Shown here piece by piece: positions 10,713-22,069 of a DNA stretch of 64,000 bases. The DNA comes from Haematobia irritans (Eukaryota > Arthropoda > Insecta > Diptera > Muscidae), in contig NC_134400.1 in assembly GCF_050003625.1 (NCBI RefSeq), positions 51,154,066-51,218,065 on the forward strand, written 5' to 3'. Position numbers and translations under genes: made by a program. Numbering within the stretch: position 1 is the first letter of the stretch; every line of letters starts with the position of its first letter. The notes under the pieces were generated by a model. That model did not search any database. It was not told the origin of the DNA and was given only the letters and a program-made list of their open reading frames with translations.

Positions 10713-12932
10713 GAATAGAATAGAATAGAATAGAATAGAATAGAATAGAATAGAATAGAATAGAATAGAATAGAATAGAATAGAATAGAATAGAATAGAA
10801 TAGAATAGAATAGAATAGAATAGAATAGAATAGAATAGAATAGAATAGAATAGAATAGAATAGAATAGAATAGAATAGAATAGAATAGAATAGAATAGAA
10901 TAGAATAGAATAGAATAGAATAGAATAGAATAGAATAGAATAGAATAGAATAGAATAGAATAGAATAGAATAGAATAGAATAGAATAGAATAGAATAGAA
11001 TAGAATAGAATAGAATAATAGAATAGAATAGAATAGAATAGAATAGAATAGAATAGAATAGAATAGAATAGAATAGAATAGAATAGAATAGAATAGAATA
11101 GAATAGAATAGAATAGAATAGAATAGAATAGAATAGAATAGAATAGAATAGAATAGAATAGAATAGAATAGAATAGAATAGAATAGAATAGAATAGAATA
11201 GAATAGAATAGAATAGAATAGAATAGAATAGAATAGAATAGAATAGAATAGAATAGAATAGAATAGAATAGAATAGAAATAGAATAGAATAGAATAGAAT
11301 AGAATAGAATAGAATAGAATAGAATAGAATAGAATAGAATAGAATAGAATAGAATAGAATAGAATAGAATAGAATAGAATAGAATAGAATAGAATAGAAT
11401 AGAATAGAATAGAATAGAATAGAATAGAATAGAATAGAATAGAATAGAATAGAATAGAATAGAATAGAATAGAATAGAATAGAATAGAATAGAATAGAAT
11501 AGAATAGAATAGAATAGAATAGAATAGAATAGAATAGAATAGAATAGAATAGAATAGAATAGAATAGAATAGAATAGAATAGAATAGAATAGAATAGAAT
11601 AGAATAGAATAGAATAGAATAGAATAGAATAGAATAGAATAGAATAGAATAGAATAGAATAGAATAGAATAGAATAGAATAGAATAGAATAGAATAGAAT
11701 AGAATAGAATAGAATAGAATAGAATAGAATAGAATAGAATAGAATAGAATAGAATAGAATAGAATAGAATAGAATAGAATAGAATAGAATAGAATAGAAT
11801 AGAATAGAATAGAATAGAATAGAATAGAATAGAATAGAATAGAATAGAATAGAATAGAATAGAATAGAATAGAATAGAATAGAATAGAATAGAATAGAAT
11901 AGAATAGAATAGAATAGAATAGAATAGAATAGAATAGAATAGAATAGAATAGAATAGAATAGAATAGAATAGAATAGAATAGAATAGAATAGAATAGAAT
12001 AGAATAGAATAGAATAGAATAGAATAGAATAGAATAGAATAGAATAGAATAGAATAGAATAGAATAGAATAGAATAGAATAGAATAGAATAGAATAGAAT
12101 AGAATAGAATAGAATAGAATAGAATAGAATAGAATAGAATAGAATAGAATAGAATAGAATAGAATAGAATAGAATAGAATAGAATAGAATAGAATAGAAT
12201 AGAATAGAATAGAATAGAATAGAATAGAATAGAATAGAATAGAATAGAATAGAATAGAATAGAATAGAATAGAATAGAATAGAATAGAATAGAATAGAAT
12301 AGAATAGAATAGAATAGAATAGAATAGAATAGAATAGAATAGAATAGAATAGAATAGAATAGAATAGAATAGAATAGAATAGAATAGAATAGAATAGAAT
12401 AGAATAGAATAGAATAGAATAGAATAGAATAGAATAGAATAGAATAGAATAGAATAGAATAGAATAGAATAGAATAGAATAGAATAGAATAGAATAGAAT
12501 AGAATAGAATAGAATAGAATAGAATAGAATAGAATAGAATAGAATAGAATAGAATAGAATAGAATAGAATAGAATAGAATAGAATAGAATAGAATAGAAT
12601 AGAATAGAATAGAATAGAATAGAATAGAATAGAATAGAATAGAATAGAATAGAATAGAATAGAATAGAATAGAATAGAATAGAATAGAATAGAATAGAAT
12701 AGAATAGAATAGAATAGAATAGAATAGAATAGAATAGAATAGAATAGAATAGAATAGAATAGAATAGAATAGAATAGAATAGAATAGAATAGAATAGAAT
12801 AGAATAGAATAGAATAGAATAGAATAAAATAGAATAGAATAGAATAGAATAGAATAGAATAGAATAGAATAGAATAGAATAGAATAGAATAGAATAGAAT
12901 AGAATAGAATAGAATAGAATAGAATAGAATAG
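10713..12932. repeat. (GAATA)n pentanucleotide satellite array
   Basis: About 2,220 bp, or roughly 444 units of GAATA (equivalently TAGAA/TTCTA). I see only three departures from the unit: a deletion giving TAGAATAATAG near 11015, an extra A near 11277, and a G-to-A change near 12825. Near-perfect homogeneity over this length implies recent expansion by slippage or unequal exchange. The strand read as TTCTA has no stop codon in any frame, which explains two overlapping frames of over 750 codons encoding (FYSIL)n. They are not genes. Confidence 0.97.
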
Positions 12933-13504
12933 ACGACACATTTCTCTGCTATATAGAGTTTCTTCCTAATCCAATAGTCGATAAACTAAAACTAAGGGGA
13001 TCTTTAATAAAAATACTTCAAAATTAATGAAATTGTTCTTAAAATCGTTGACTTTTTATATATAAAGGAAAAAATGTTCATCAATTTAATTTAGCCATTT
13101 TATTTCCATTAAGTTAATTTTTTGTGTGAAATAATAAAATTTCCTTGTTCCAGTAAAAAATCCTAAACTGAAAGCAATTAGGAATGTTCATTAACTAGAA
13201 TAAGGCATGGAATTTTACTAATACTGTTTTCTTCGCTGGGTATAAAAATTTACTACAGAACAAGACAATTGTATTCACTGATAACAAAACATTCGTTTTC
13301 AAACCAAATTTCCTCAAATTTAGTAAAATTTCATATAAAATGATAATTCTGACTTCCTTTATTATAGAAAGCTTATCATACATACGAATAACACTTGGAA
13401 TAGAAAAATATTTTAGTTCCTTCGTACTAAGAAGTATTCAATCCTTTCAAAACTTAAGGAAACTTGCTTATAATATAGGAAATTTTCCTATATTTGTCTA
13501 CCTG
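12933..13504. other. A+T-rich spacer, nothing recognised
   Basis: No repeat shared with the rest of the window, no long frame and no recognisable motif. Confidence 0.4.
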
Positions 13505-13505
13505 T

Positions 13506-13536
13506 AATCGATACCTGTCATCGATATAATCGATAT
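13506..13536 (+). promoter_or_regulatory. Cluster of three DRE-like ATCGATA motifs
   Basis: AATCGATA (13506), CATCGATA (13519) and AATCGATA (13528) lie within 31 bp. TATCGATA is the DREF-binding element of fly housekeeping promoters; each site here differs at one flank base. The cluster sits about 200 bp upstream of a possible short spliced frame. Confidence 0.45.
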
Positions 13537-13730
13537 GTTTGCGCGTGTGTTGTTTTTTAGTTGGAATCGCTTTGTTATGGTATACGGAGAGATTGTTAAA
13601 AAATAATATAGTATAATAATATAATAAGTAACAAATAAAATATTTGTTATTTTAAATTTGTGAGAAAAATTTTCGTTTTTTGCAAATTATTAAAAATAAA
13701 TAACAAACAATAAGTCTATAAATATACGTG

Positions 13731-13938
13731 ATGGCGTACAAAGAAAGAAAACACCAACAGAATAACAACCCCTTCATTCATCAGGTAACATTCAGGACGA
13801 TAACCTTTTGTGAAAAATTTGGTTTATAATTTTTTATATTTGTAGGCATTAAAATTGTAAAAGGAGGACAAAATCGTTATGCAGCAACTTATTAAAAGTG
13901 AAAGGTACAAGAAGAAAAAAAAAAATACTTTGTTATAG
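13731..13938 (+). CDS. Candidate small spliced gene, 42-residue product
   Basis: The ATG at 13731 opens 18 codons (MAYKERKHQQ...) ending exactly at CAG|GTAACA (13784/13785). Two acceptors are possible. TTTGTAG at 13845 gives a 61-bp intron, the common fly size, but the product stops after four further codons. An AG at 13863 gives a 79-bp intron and an open second exon to a stop at 13936, rich in lysine (SERYKKKKK). AATAAA follows at 14016. Upstream lie three DRE-like motifs. I do not recognise the protein; the composition suggests a basic, nucleic-acid-associated or disordered peptide, but that is a guess. Evidence against: it is very short and the second acceptor lacks a pyrimidine tract. 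The interval includes the intron. Confidence 0.35.
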
Positions 13939-14130
13939 TGGTACATAAATACAGGAAAATATTAATATATGGAATACATTCTACCTAATTTCTATGAAAA
14001 TCACATCGTTCAAACAAATAAAAATGTCTTTGACGCTATACGAAGTTCAACTTTCTTCACAATGAGTTCATTTTAACTTAAAGAAGGGGTCACTTTTTTC
14101 TAGGTGTAGGATGGGGGAGGGGGTGGGGGT
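13939..14130. other. Spacer with possible polyadenylation signal
   Basis: AATAAAA at 14016-14022 could serve the small candidate gene upstream. The rest, including a G-rich run (GGGGGAGGGGGTGGGGG, 14115-14130), shows no gene. Confidence 0.35.
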
Positions 14131-14765
14131 AGAGGTGTGAGCGTGAGGTATTTTTCACACACGCTTACAAATTCAAAATGTCATTCACGCACGCCTGTTT
14201 TAGAATTTCTCACACTCGCGCACGCTCACGAATGAATTCGTAACATTCACGCACGCCCGTTTTTGAATTGCTCACACTCACGCACGCTCACGAATGAATT
14301 CGTAACATTCACGCACGATGACGCATGCCCGGTTTTGAGTTGCACACACTCACGCACGCTCACGAATGAATTCGTAACACTCACGCACGAAGCTTTTTAT
14401 TAATTCACGCTCACGCACGTTCACGAACCAAAATCCTGCAGAGATAAGCACTCATGATTGAAGAATAGTGACTACCGCACGCTCACGACGGAACGTTCAC
14501 GAACCAAAAACTTATTCACGCACACTCACGGTTCGAAAAAAACTACTCACGCACGTTCACGAACAATGAAATGTACATCCACACACTCACGATTCATAAA
14601 AACTATTCACGCAAGCGTTCACGAAATACGAAACTTACTCACGATTCATAAAAACTATTCACGCACGCTCACGATGTAAAAATAACTCACGCTAGTTCAC
14701 GAACTATTTACTTACAAAACAAACGGAAAAATGTAATTCGCGAATGAATACGAACTTAAAAACTT
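14131..14765. mobile_element. hAT-type terminus with CACG subterminal repeats
   Basis: Begins TAGAGGTGTGAGCGTGAG, a typical hAT end, followed by about 600 bp crowded with TCACGCACG (at least nine exact copies) and related TCACGAAC/TCACGAATG words in one orientation. hAT transposases bind short subterminal repeats through an N-terminal BED zinc finger, so these look like transposase binding sites. Similar CACGAGC/CGAAC words resume at 20745-20835 after a nested insertion, next to the C-terminal end of a hAT transposase pseudogene. The opposite terminus was not found. Confidence 0.6.
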
Positions 14766-15112
14766 ACTCTCTCTCTCGTTCGTGACACAAATGAGCTACC
14801 CACACAAATTCGTCAAAATATTTCAAATAAAAAATTTGAAGTTGAAAACGTACTCAATTAAAAAATTAAGAGATACAATTAACATTTTATTCAAATCAAA
14901 ATATAAATTCAATTAAAATTTGAATTGATTTTGGCCGAAAAACGTATTTAATTTTTAATTGGGACAATAAATGATTTATACACACAAAAAAACTTTTTCC
15001 TGAATCAATCACGAAATTAACTGATCCAATTAATTTTTTAATTGAAATGTCTTCAATCACAAGAATGGTAGTAACAGGTTGGCTGATAAGTCCCCGGTCT
15101 AACAAATTCAAC

Positions 15113-17045
15113 ATAGTTCCATTTAAGAGCGATACAACGATTATAACGACCTTCCAATTTTCTGATACCATTTTGGTAGTACTCCTTCGATTTTGCCTCC
15201 AAATAGGCCTCAGTTTCGGCGATCACCTCTTCATTGCAGCCAAATTTTTCCCTGCGAGCATCCTTTTGTGGTCTGAGAACAAGAAAAAGTCGCTGGGGGC
15301 CAGATCTGGTGAATACGGTGGGTGGGGAAGCAATTCGAAGCCTAATTCATGAATTTTTGTCATCGTTCTCAACGACTTAAGTCGTCACAATTGTCGTGAC
15401 GAGTTGTGACACGGTGCGTTGTCTTGGTGGAACAATAATTTTTTCTTCTTCATATGGGACCGTTTTGCCGTGATTTCGACCTTCAAACGCTCCAATAACG
15501 CCATATAATAGTCACTGTTGATGGTTTTTCCCTTCTCAAGATAATCGATAAAAATTATTCCATGCGCATCCCAAAAAACAGAGGCCGTTACTTTGCCAGC
15601 GGACTTTTGAGTCTTTCCAGGCTTCGGAGACGGTTTACCGGTCGCTGTCCACTCAGCCGACTGTCGATTGGACTCAGGAGTAGTGTTGGGAAAGTAACGA
15701 GTATTTGATTACAAGTACTCGTTAATGACTAATTTTTTGAGTACTCGTTACTAGTAAAAGAATGCTCAATATCTTCAATGCCAGTTTTTTTCTTCTGACG
15801 GTAAGTTAGCGGTTTGGAAGTAAAATTCTTGACTTCTTGGAAAATATTCATTAAAGTTTTCGAAAATCGTTTTATCAGTTAAAATAACACGAAAAGGATA
15901 TATGGCTTCACCTTTGAAGAAAGTGAAAAATTTATCTGATTTCTTAAAAAATTTTGCATTTGAAAAAATTTGCATTGGGTGGAAGCTATAATTTAAAACA
16001 TCACATGGATCACGTCTCATGCGAATAGTATGAATAATAATGGCGTTGACTTCAGCTGGTTCAATCCAATTGTTTTGAGAGAAGGTACCCATGCTTATTC
16101 AAAAACACTTGGAACATTTCAACATTGGGTCTCACGATAAAAATGATCGCTAAATATTTTCATTCACTGTCAATGGTGGAAAATTGTGGATTTAAAAAGT
16201 TTGCAAATTGCAAGCATCAGTAATACACAATCCCATTTAGATATACCCTGACGGAAAAATACCAAATAGTGAATACGAAATTGGCTCTAAAAATTTGAAT
16301 GATTGGTGAAAATCTTTTTCTAACGAGACCCATATATCTACAACACCACATTTTAAAACACTAGAATAAAACTGGCTAATGTAAATTGTTTTTTTTTCTG
16401 TTTTTAAATTTAAAAAAGAGGAAGATATTATTAAAAAGTGCCCACAATGTCTTTTTTTAATTTTTTTATAAAAGTAACGAGTAGTAACGAGTACTCAATT
16501 CAAAAGTAACGAGTAGTAACGAGTAGTCAAAAGTAATCAAAATTTACAACACTACTCAGGAGTGTAGTGATGGAGCCATGTTTCATCCATAGTCACATAT
16601 CGACGGAAAAACTCGGGTGTATTACGAGTTAACAGCTGCAAACACCGCTCAGAATCATCAACACGTTGTTGTTTTTGGTCAAATGTGACCTCGTGCGGCA
16701 CCCATTTTGCACAGAGCTTCCGCATATCCAAATATTGATGAATGATATGACCAACGCGTTCCTTTGATATCTTTAAGGCCTCTGCTATCTCGATCAACCT
16801 CAAAATCATTTTGTGGATTTTTTGATGTTTTTGTCGGTAACCACCTCTTTCGGGCGTCCACTGCGTTCACCGTCCTCCGTGCTCATTTCACCACCCTTGA
16901 ATTTTGCATACCAATCAATTATTGTTGATTTCCCTGGGGCAGAGTCCGGAAACTCATTATCAAGCCAAGCGTTTGCTTTCGCCGTATTTTTTCCCTTCAG
17001 AAAACAGTATTTTATCAAAACACGAAATTCTTTTTTTTTCCATTT
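15113..17045 (-). pseudogene. Himar1-like transposase, split and frameshifted
   Basis: Reads from the ATG near 17050 to about 15113. One extra A in the opening lysine codons puts the ATG out of frame. One missing A breaks the frame at NIKK. Four codons (NDRK region) are lost. The coding sequence is cut at PES by the hAT MITE 15681-16554. Beyond it, the second aspartate (FHQDNAPCH) and third (YSPDLAPSDFFLF) of the DD34D triad are still visible, and the natural stop is replaced by readthrough into the terminal repeat after NYVE. Together with copy 1 it covers the whole family protein, but neither is functional. Confidence 0.9.
15681..16554. mobile_element. Non-autonomous hAT, 874 bp, 8-bp duplication
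   Basis: Terminal repeats TAGTGTTG ... CAACACTA are flanked by an exact 8-bp duplication CTCAGGAG (15673-15680 and 16555-16562), within the mariner transposase. Subterminal AGTAACGAGTA repeats occur at both ends. A 105-residue minus-strand frame (15775-16092) has no recognisable transposase motif, so I treat it as non-coding. Confidence 0.93.
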
Positions 17046-17046
17046 T

Positions 17047-18105
17047 TTATACCCTAAACCATAATAATATAATAAGTTTGATCTGCCAAAAAATGTGCCT
17101 ACCAGAAATATTGATTTTAGACCCAATAAAATATATAGCGATCGACTCAGAATCACCTCTTGAGTCGATCTAGCGCTTAGTGTCCTTCCGTCCGTCTGTC
17201 CATGTATTTGCTGTTCACAGGATTCCGGTCGCAATTATTAACCGATTTGGATGAAATTTGGTACAGGGTGTTTTTTGGGCACAAGGACGAACGCTATTGG
17301 AAGAAATCGCCCGATTTCGCCGAATGGGGTCACGTTGCGCTTTTTTTCAAACGGATCGTCACCAAATTTGGCAAAAGGTAATATTATTCACCGCCCTTCA
17401 AGTCTGCAAAATTTCATCCAAATCGGTTCAGAATAAGATATAGCTCCCATCGAAATCGGTTCAGATTTAGCTATAGCTCCCATATATATGTACCGCCCGA
17501 TTTTTCTAAATTTGGCCATAAAATCCTTATTTATCAACCGATCTTACTCAAAGTTGGCTAAATGTAATCTTCTATAGCACTAATTATATGTGCAAAAAAT
17601 CATCGAAATCGGTTCAGATTTAGATATATCTCCCATATGTATGTATAGCCCGATTTTCCCAAATTTGGCCATAGAACCCTTATTTATTTATTAATCGATC
17701 TTACTCATAGTTGGCTAGTTCCAGTCCCCTATAGTACTAACGGTATGGGCAAAATTTTATCGAAATCGGTTCAGATGTAGATATAGCTCCCATATATGTA
17801 TCGCCCGATTTTTAAAAATTCGCCCCTAATAACCTTATTTTTGACCATAGAGGCCTCATTTCTTAACTGATCTTATTCAAATTTTGCACAAGTTAACCAT
17901 TTGTGGTATTAATCCCGCAAAATATTATGCAAATTGGTTCAGATTTACATATAGCTTCCATATATATGCATCGCTCTATTTTCCCAAATTTGGCCATAGT
18001 ACTCTTATTTATTAACCAATGTTACTCAAATTGAAGGATTTTCTCTTTTTTAATAATGGTTTCAATATTAGTGGCATACTAACTCCGTAGGTGCACACAG
18101 CCAGT
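17047..18105 (+). mobile_element. HINE H-like element inside Himar1
   Basis: Opens TTTATACCCTAAACC, then AATAAGTTTGATC, GAGTCGATC and a CCGTCCGTCTGTCC run, then central repeats (CGGTTCAGATTTAGATATAG, CTCCCATATATATG, CGCCCGATTT). The first two repeats are 153 bp apart. The ACAAGT terminus is missing; the copy ends about where a CAGTGTTG element starts. Confidence 0.75.
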
Positions 18106-18249
18106 GTTGCTAGAAGTAGGGGCTATTCCCTATATGTAGGGTTTTTCTAATATTTAGCGTCTTGTAGGGACGTAGGGCCACAATGTAGGGACATTTTCAC
18201 TCAACACAATTTGTAATAATTTTTACATTTTGGTGGCTCTAGAGGATGT

Positions 18250-19229
18250 GTGGTAACAACCCAGCAAAAACTAGGTAACTACATCTCATTACAATTGGCA
18301 TTACCAGGAGTACAGCTGTCATTACACGTTTCATTACATTGCGGTGAGTTATAATGACTAACTTGTAATAACAAAAATAAATGCTTTTCGGTAATTTTCG
18401 AATTGTTATTCACAAATTTTTATGCAGTTGGCAGTTAATATTGATACCATTAGGTATAATTATTCACATAATTGAGTTTTTACTTAAAAAATCAAAAAGA
18501 ATATGTAATGTAACGGTAATTTTGATCATTTTTCCGTTAATAAATTTTTATCACAAATATCTCATAATAATTGTGCTTAAATTAATGTCATTAACATATT
18601 ATGTTTTAAATAAATGCTTCATTCACATTACACTTCCAAAATGCATCTAAACTAGATTTCAAATGCCATTTGCTTATAAAAAAGGGACTTAAAATCCATT
18701 TGTAGTAGATTTCGAACCTAATGTGAATTGACTATTGGATATATTATAACGTAATTCACGAATCCAACTCCTTTAAACAGCCTACATTTATTTCTATTTT
18801 AAGTGTGAAATTAATTTACGTGTAATCTTATTTAGATGATTAGATTTTTTGTTTATTTATACAATATTCGTTTCTATTCAAGTAGTGCTCCTATTACAGC
18901 ATTTCTCGCCATATTTTGATCCATTGTAATCGTCGATAGAAACCAATATTTTCGAGATTTGGTTGCCTGAGACAATAAGTGGCTATTTTGCAAATTTTGG
19001 TGTATCTACGAATAAGTGATTACATATTAGGTGATTAAATGCTCTAAAATCACTACTTATCTTATGGCCGAAAGTATGCCTGGGGAGAAGTGCTTTCCTC
19101 CTAGGACATGCCCATGTAAACGTAATCCGGAGCGATGCCAATTAATAAGTGGTTATTAATTTTTATATAGGCTTACATGCAAGATTGCCGGGTAATGAGA
19201 GTTTTTGCTGGGAACAGTTACCACTCGTG
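18250..19229. mobile_element. MITE with CCCAGCAAAAACT inverted ends
   Basis: Left CCCAGCAAAAACT and right AGTTTTTGCTGGG are inverted. Just outside them GTGGTAAC (18249) and GTTACCAC (19216 onwards) are also inverted, so the terminal repeat may be longer and interrupted. The interior has no coding sequence. Ends like CCCAGCAAAAAA also bound the J elements (45966 and 59957). Confidence 0.6.
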
Positions 19230-19304
19230 CCAAAAAAAAAAACTCAAACAAAATTTGAAGATTACCACAAATTACCACAAATCTACCAAACAAATATTTA
19301 TATA

Positions 19305-19575
19305 GAATTTTTTGTCAAAACTTTATTACTGTAGAAAATTTTGTCAACATTTTATTTCTTTAGAAAATTTTGTCAAAATTGTATTTCTATACATTTTTTT
19401 TTTTTTTCAAAATATTATTTCTATAAAAAATTTTCTCAAAACTTTATTTCTATGGAATTTTTTTCTCAACATTTTTGTTTCAATAGAATTTATTGTCAAA
19501 ATTTTATTTCTATAGAAAAATTTCTAACAAAAATTTGTTTATAGAAACATTTTTTAAAATTTTATTTTTATAGAG
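19305..19575 (-). repeat. TTCTATAGAA-unit array
   Basis: About nine diverged units of the form TTTCTATAGAAAATTTTGTC, the same motif that sits inside G elements but here in a hAT-like context. Next to it, ATTCTACCAACTGTGGCAAC resembles the G sequence flanking such arrays (GGTTGCCACTAGAGCC), so a G fragment was probably captured. Confidence 0.65.
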
Positions 19576-20107
19576 ATTTAACAAAAAAGATTACTATTAT
19601 GGGTAGAATTCTACCAACTGTGGCAACCGTGGTGGTAATACAAATTTATATTCTAAGTTATATGTTATACGTTGCATATTCATGTTTTAGGATAATAAAG
19701 TACTTAGAACCATTTTTGTTTTGTAAAATTTGTTTAAATTTAACAAGAAATATTGTTGGGAAAATTGTTTGGGAATGTATGGGAAAGTAGGGAACTTTTT
19801 TTGTCCTTGTAGGGTAAACCGAACATTTTCCCTGGCACGAATCATTTTGACACGAATCATTTGAAGGTTGGTACTATATAAAAATAATATGCATTTAATA
19901 CTAGCGACGACATCTATGTATCAGACCGGGGACTTATCAGCCAACCTGTTATCAATTAAAAAATTAATTGATACTATTAATTTTTATGATTGATTTTTGT
20001 TTCAATTAAAAAATTTGTTGATTCAATTAATTATTTAATTGAATATTTTTTAAAACTCAATTAAAATTTTAATTGGAACAATTTTCCCGACATCTTTTTC
20101 TGTGTAG

Positions 20108-20977
20108 TGTTATTGTTTACTTATTGTATTTTTTTATTATATTATAATAACATATATTATAATTATACTGTATAGAATTATTTTTTCAGATCTAAGCCAA
20201 AATTTAATGAACCAATGAAACCAATTATTTCCGAAAATTGTTAATTTTTTATTTGGAAGTATGTTTTCAATCTAAAAATGTAAAAATGTTCAATCATTAT
20301 CTTAACAAGTTAATTATATAAGTTAATTAATTAATTGATTACGTTTGCAATTCCAATCAACTTTTCAATTGGAAATATTTTACTGATATTTTTTTCGTGT
20401 AAAGAAAAAATCCAACTATAATATAATCAGAAAGCACATAAGAAAGTGTAGACTCTTGTAAAATTACCATAAATTATTTCATCGAAGAAACCAATATATA
20501 AATAAATAAACAATACAATAAATAATTATTGCCTCAATTAAAAAATTAATTGAGTTTCGAACACAACCAAGTAAGGAATTCATTGAAAGTGCCGGAAGAA
20601 ATCAATTATTGTTTAATCAAACAAGGCTTCTCGTTTCTTATTAATTATGTGATTGATACTATCATATCCGTAATTTAAGACATTTTAATTAAAAAAGTAA
20701 TTGATTCAATGATGATTGAATCAGAAAAAGATATTTTGCACGAACGAAAAATCAAACTCACGAGCATAAAAACTTACTTTCATACGCTTAAGACGTTTAC
20801 GACGCAAATGCGTCGGCCTACGAACTAAAAAAGATCAAAACGATATTCCAATTTGTATTGTCTTATTCTTTTTATTTTTATTAAAATATTACTTTTTAAA
20901 GAATACATACATTTTAAACGTAATTTTCTTAAGAATTTTAAAGTTTAATACATAAATTTATGTACATTTATAATTAA
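20108..20977. repeat. AATTAA-rich and CACG-word sequence
   Basis: Contains further D-like words (TTAATTAATTAATTGATT, 20320-20340; AATTAAAAAATTAATTGAG near 20537) and at 20745-20835 a return of the CACGAGC/ACGAAC words of the 14.1-14.8 kb hAT terminus. I read it as the rest of the hAT 3' flank with MITE remnants. No gene. Confidence 0.45.
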
Positions 20978-21293
20978 GTTTGTATGCAGTAAATATGCGT
21001 TCAGCACTCTAAAAACAGTATTACAAGAGTTAAGCGTTTTTATTTAAAAATAAAACGTTGTCGAAGTTGTCACTTTTAAGTCTGGATCTTCTTTCTTCTA
21101 AAATTCTTCCAGAGGTGGAAAAAACTCTTTATAATTTAGTTTGTATACAGTAAATATGCGTTCAGCACTCTAAAAAACAGTATTAGAAGAGTTAAGCGTT
21201 TTTATTTAAAAATAAAACTTAGTCGAGATTGTCACTTTTAAATCTGGATCTTCTTTCTTCTAAAATTCCTCCAGAGGTGGAAAAAACTCTTTC
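20978..21293 (-). repeat. Tandem duplication of hAT C-terminal end
   Basis: Two ~160-bp units begin TTTGTATGCAGTAAATATGC (20980) and TTTGTATACAGTAAATATGC (21140). Each encodes, on the minus strand, the last 35 or so residues of a hAT transposase (SGRILEERRSRLKSDN...LFLNKNA, then stop). The left unit retains the cleaner stop context at 21030-21032. Confidence 0.8.
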
Positions 21294-21888
21294 GCTAGTG
21301 GTGCTACTTGCGGGTATATTTAAAATAGTTTTGATTAATTCCGCTAGTATGAGCAATCCTTTTGCATTTTTCCAAAATTCCAGCACATTAGTAAATTATC
21401 TTACTTTTTTCTTTTGATATAGTCTTATTTCTTCGTCTACAAAATCTTCTTCGGCAGACTGCACAAAATTGCGAATGTCCATAAAATCTTTAAATTTATT
21501 GGTTATTGGGGACGTTGACTCAACTTCCGAAATCTCTTCATTACTAATCCCTTTATCTTTGTAAATATCCACACGCAAAAAAATAATTCTTTCCTTCCAA
21601 ACGAAATTTTAATTCGTTCGTTTCTCATTTGCTTTTCGCTGTAAGGAAGTGTATTTGGAAGAAAAGTATATACTTTTTGTGATAAACGTTTATTCTTTTC
21701 CAGGATGTAAAAACAATTTCATAAAGACAAAAAAATAAAACATTGTTTTCTTGTTAATTGCACTTTCCCGCACATCTTTCTCACATCCACGAGGTTTTTA
21801 GTGCTTAACACCTTTTCCTGTAATACCAACAATGTAGAAGAAATTATATTATACGATTTTATAAATTTTTAAAATTTTTTTACCTTTC

Positions 21889-21958
21889 GCCTGGACGGAG
21901 AATCGAACCGCAGACCATGCACTTTGTAGGCCAACACACTAACCACTGAGCTATGTAC
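21889..21958 (-). other. tRNA-like module b (E1)
   Basis: The minus strand reads an A-box-like TAGCTCAGTGGTTAGTG and a B box GGTTCGATTCTCC in the right spacing, then GCGAAAGGTAAAA. The acceptor stem does not pair well, so this is tRNA-derived rather than a working tRNA gene. Confidence 0.6.
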
Positions 21959-22069
21959 TTGTTATGGTCATCAATAGATAAATATCCATATAAGTTATAT
22001 TTATATAGCATAGCTTGCGGCGCCCACGAACCGAATAAACAAAGCTTATTTAACAGAAACAAACATTTA

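Larger units (their letters stand above)
18112..19838. mobile_element. hAT-like element with CAGTGTTGC end
   Basis: The left end CAGTGTTGCTAGAAGTAGGG faces a right end whose complement reads TGCCAGGGAAAATG, consistent with a CAGTGTTGCCAGGG-type hAT terminus that has lost six outer bases. GTAGGG words recur near both ends. It holds a MITE (18250-19229) and an array of TTCTATAGAA units (19305-19575). No transposase is left, and the duplication is unreadable because the mariner junction is deleted. Confidence 0.55.
15074..19949 (-). mobile_element. Himar1-type mariner, minus strand, nested
   Basis: Both ends are the Himar1 terminal repeat (ACAGGTTGGCTGATAAG at 15074 and its complement ending at 19949), flanked by TA at 15072-15073 and 19950-19951. 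An unfilled copy should be about 1.3 kb; this one is 4.9 kb because a hAT MITE, an H-like HINE and a CAGTGTTG element carrying its own MITE have inserted. The second and third lie together where about 75 bp of the 5' leader is missing. Confidence 0.92.
14978..20107. mobile_element. AATTAA-rich MITE (D1) split by Himar1
   Basis: The outer ends are CACACAAAAAAAC (14978) and TTTTTCTGTGTA (20107), matching the ends of an uninterrupted copy at 44738-45023. The interior is made of AATTAAAAAATTAATTGA-type palindromes. The Himar1 copy 15074-19949 interrupts it at a TA, with TA on both sides. Family unknown; the short inverted ends and palindromic filler suggest a foldback-type MITE. Confidence 0.6.

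Noticed and set aside
10596..12941. Two overlapping minus-strand frames of over 750 codons encoding (FYSIL)n
   Set aside because: The pentamer TTCTA contains no stop in any frame of that strand, so open frames are automatic. No start, domain or codon bias supports a protein.
14150..14720. CRISPR-like or bacterial repeat array from CACG motifs
   Set aside because: Repeats are short, irregularly spaced and without unique spacers, in a clearly eukaryotic context next to a hAT end.
15775..16092. 105-codon frame as a hAT transposase fragment
   Set aside because: It lies inside a genuine hAT MITE but shows no BED finger, catalytic Asp/Glu or dimerisation motif.
21396..21578. Stand-alone 60-residue protein
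   Set aside because: Its first codons belong to the E1 terminus; the rest is the C-terminal portion of the hAT transposase pseudogene.
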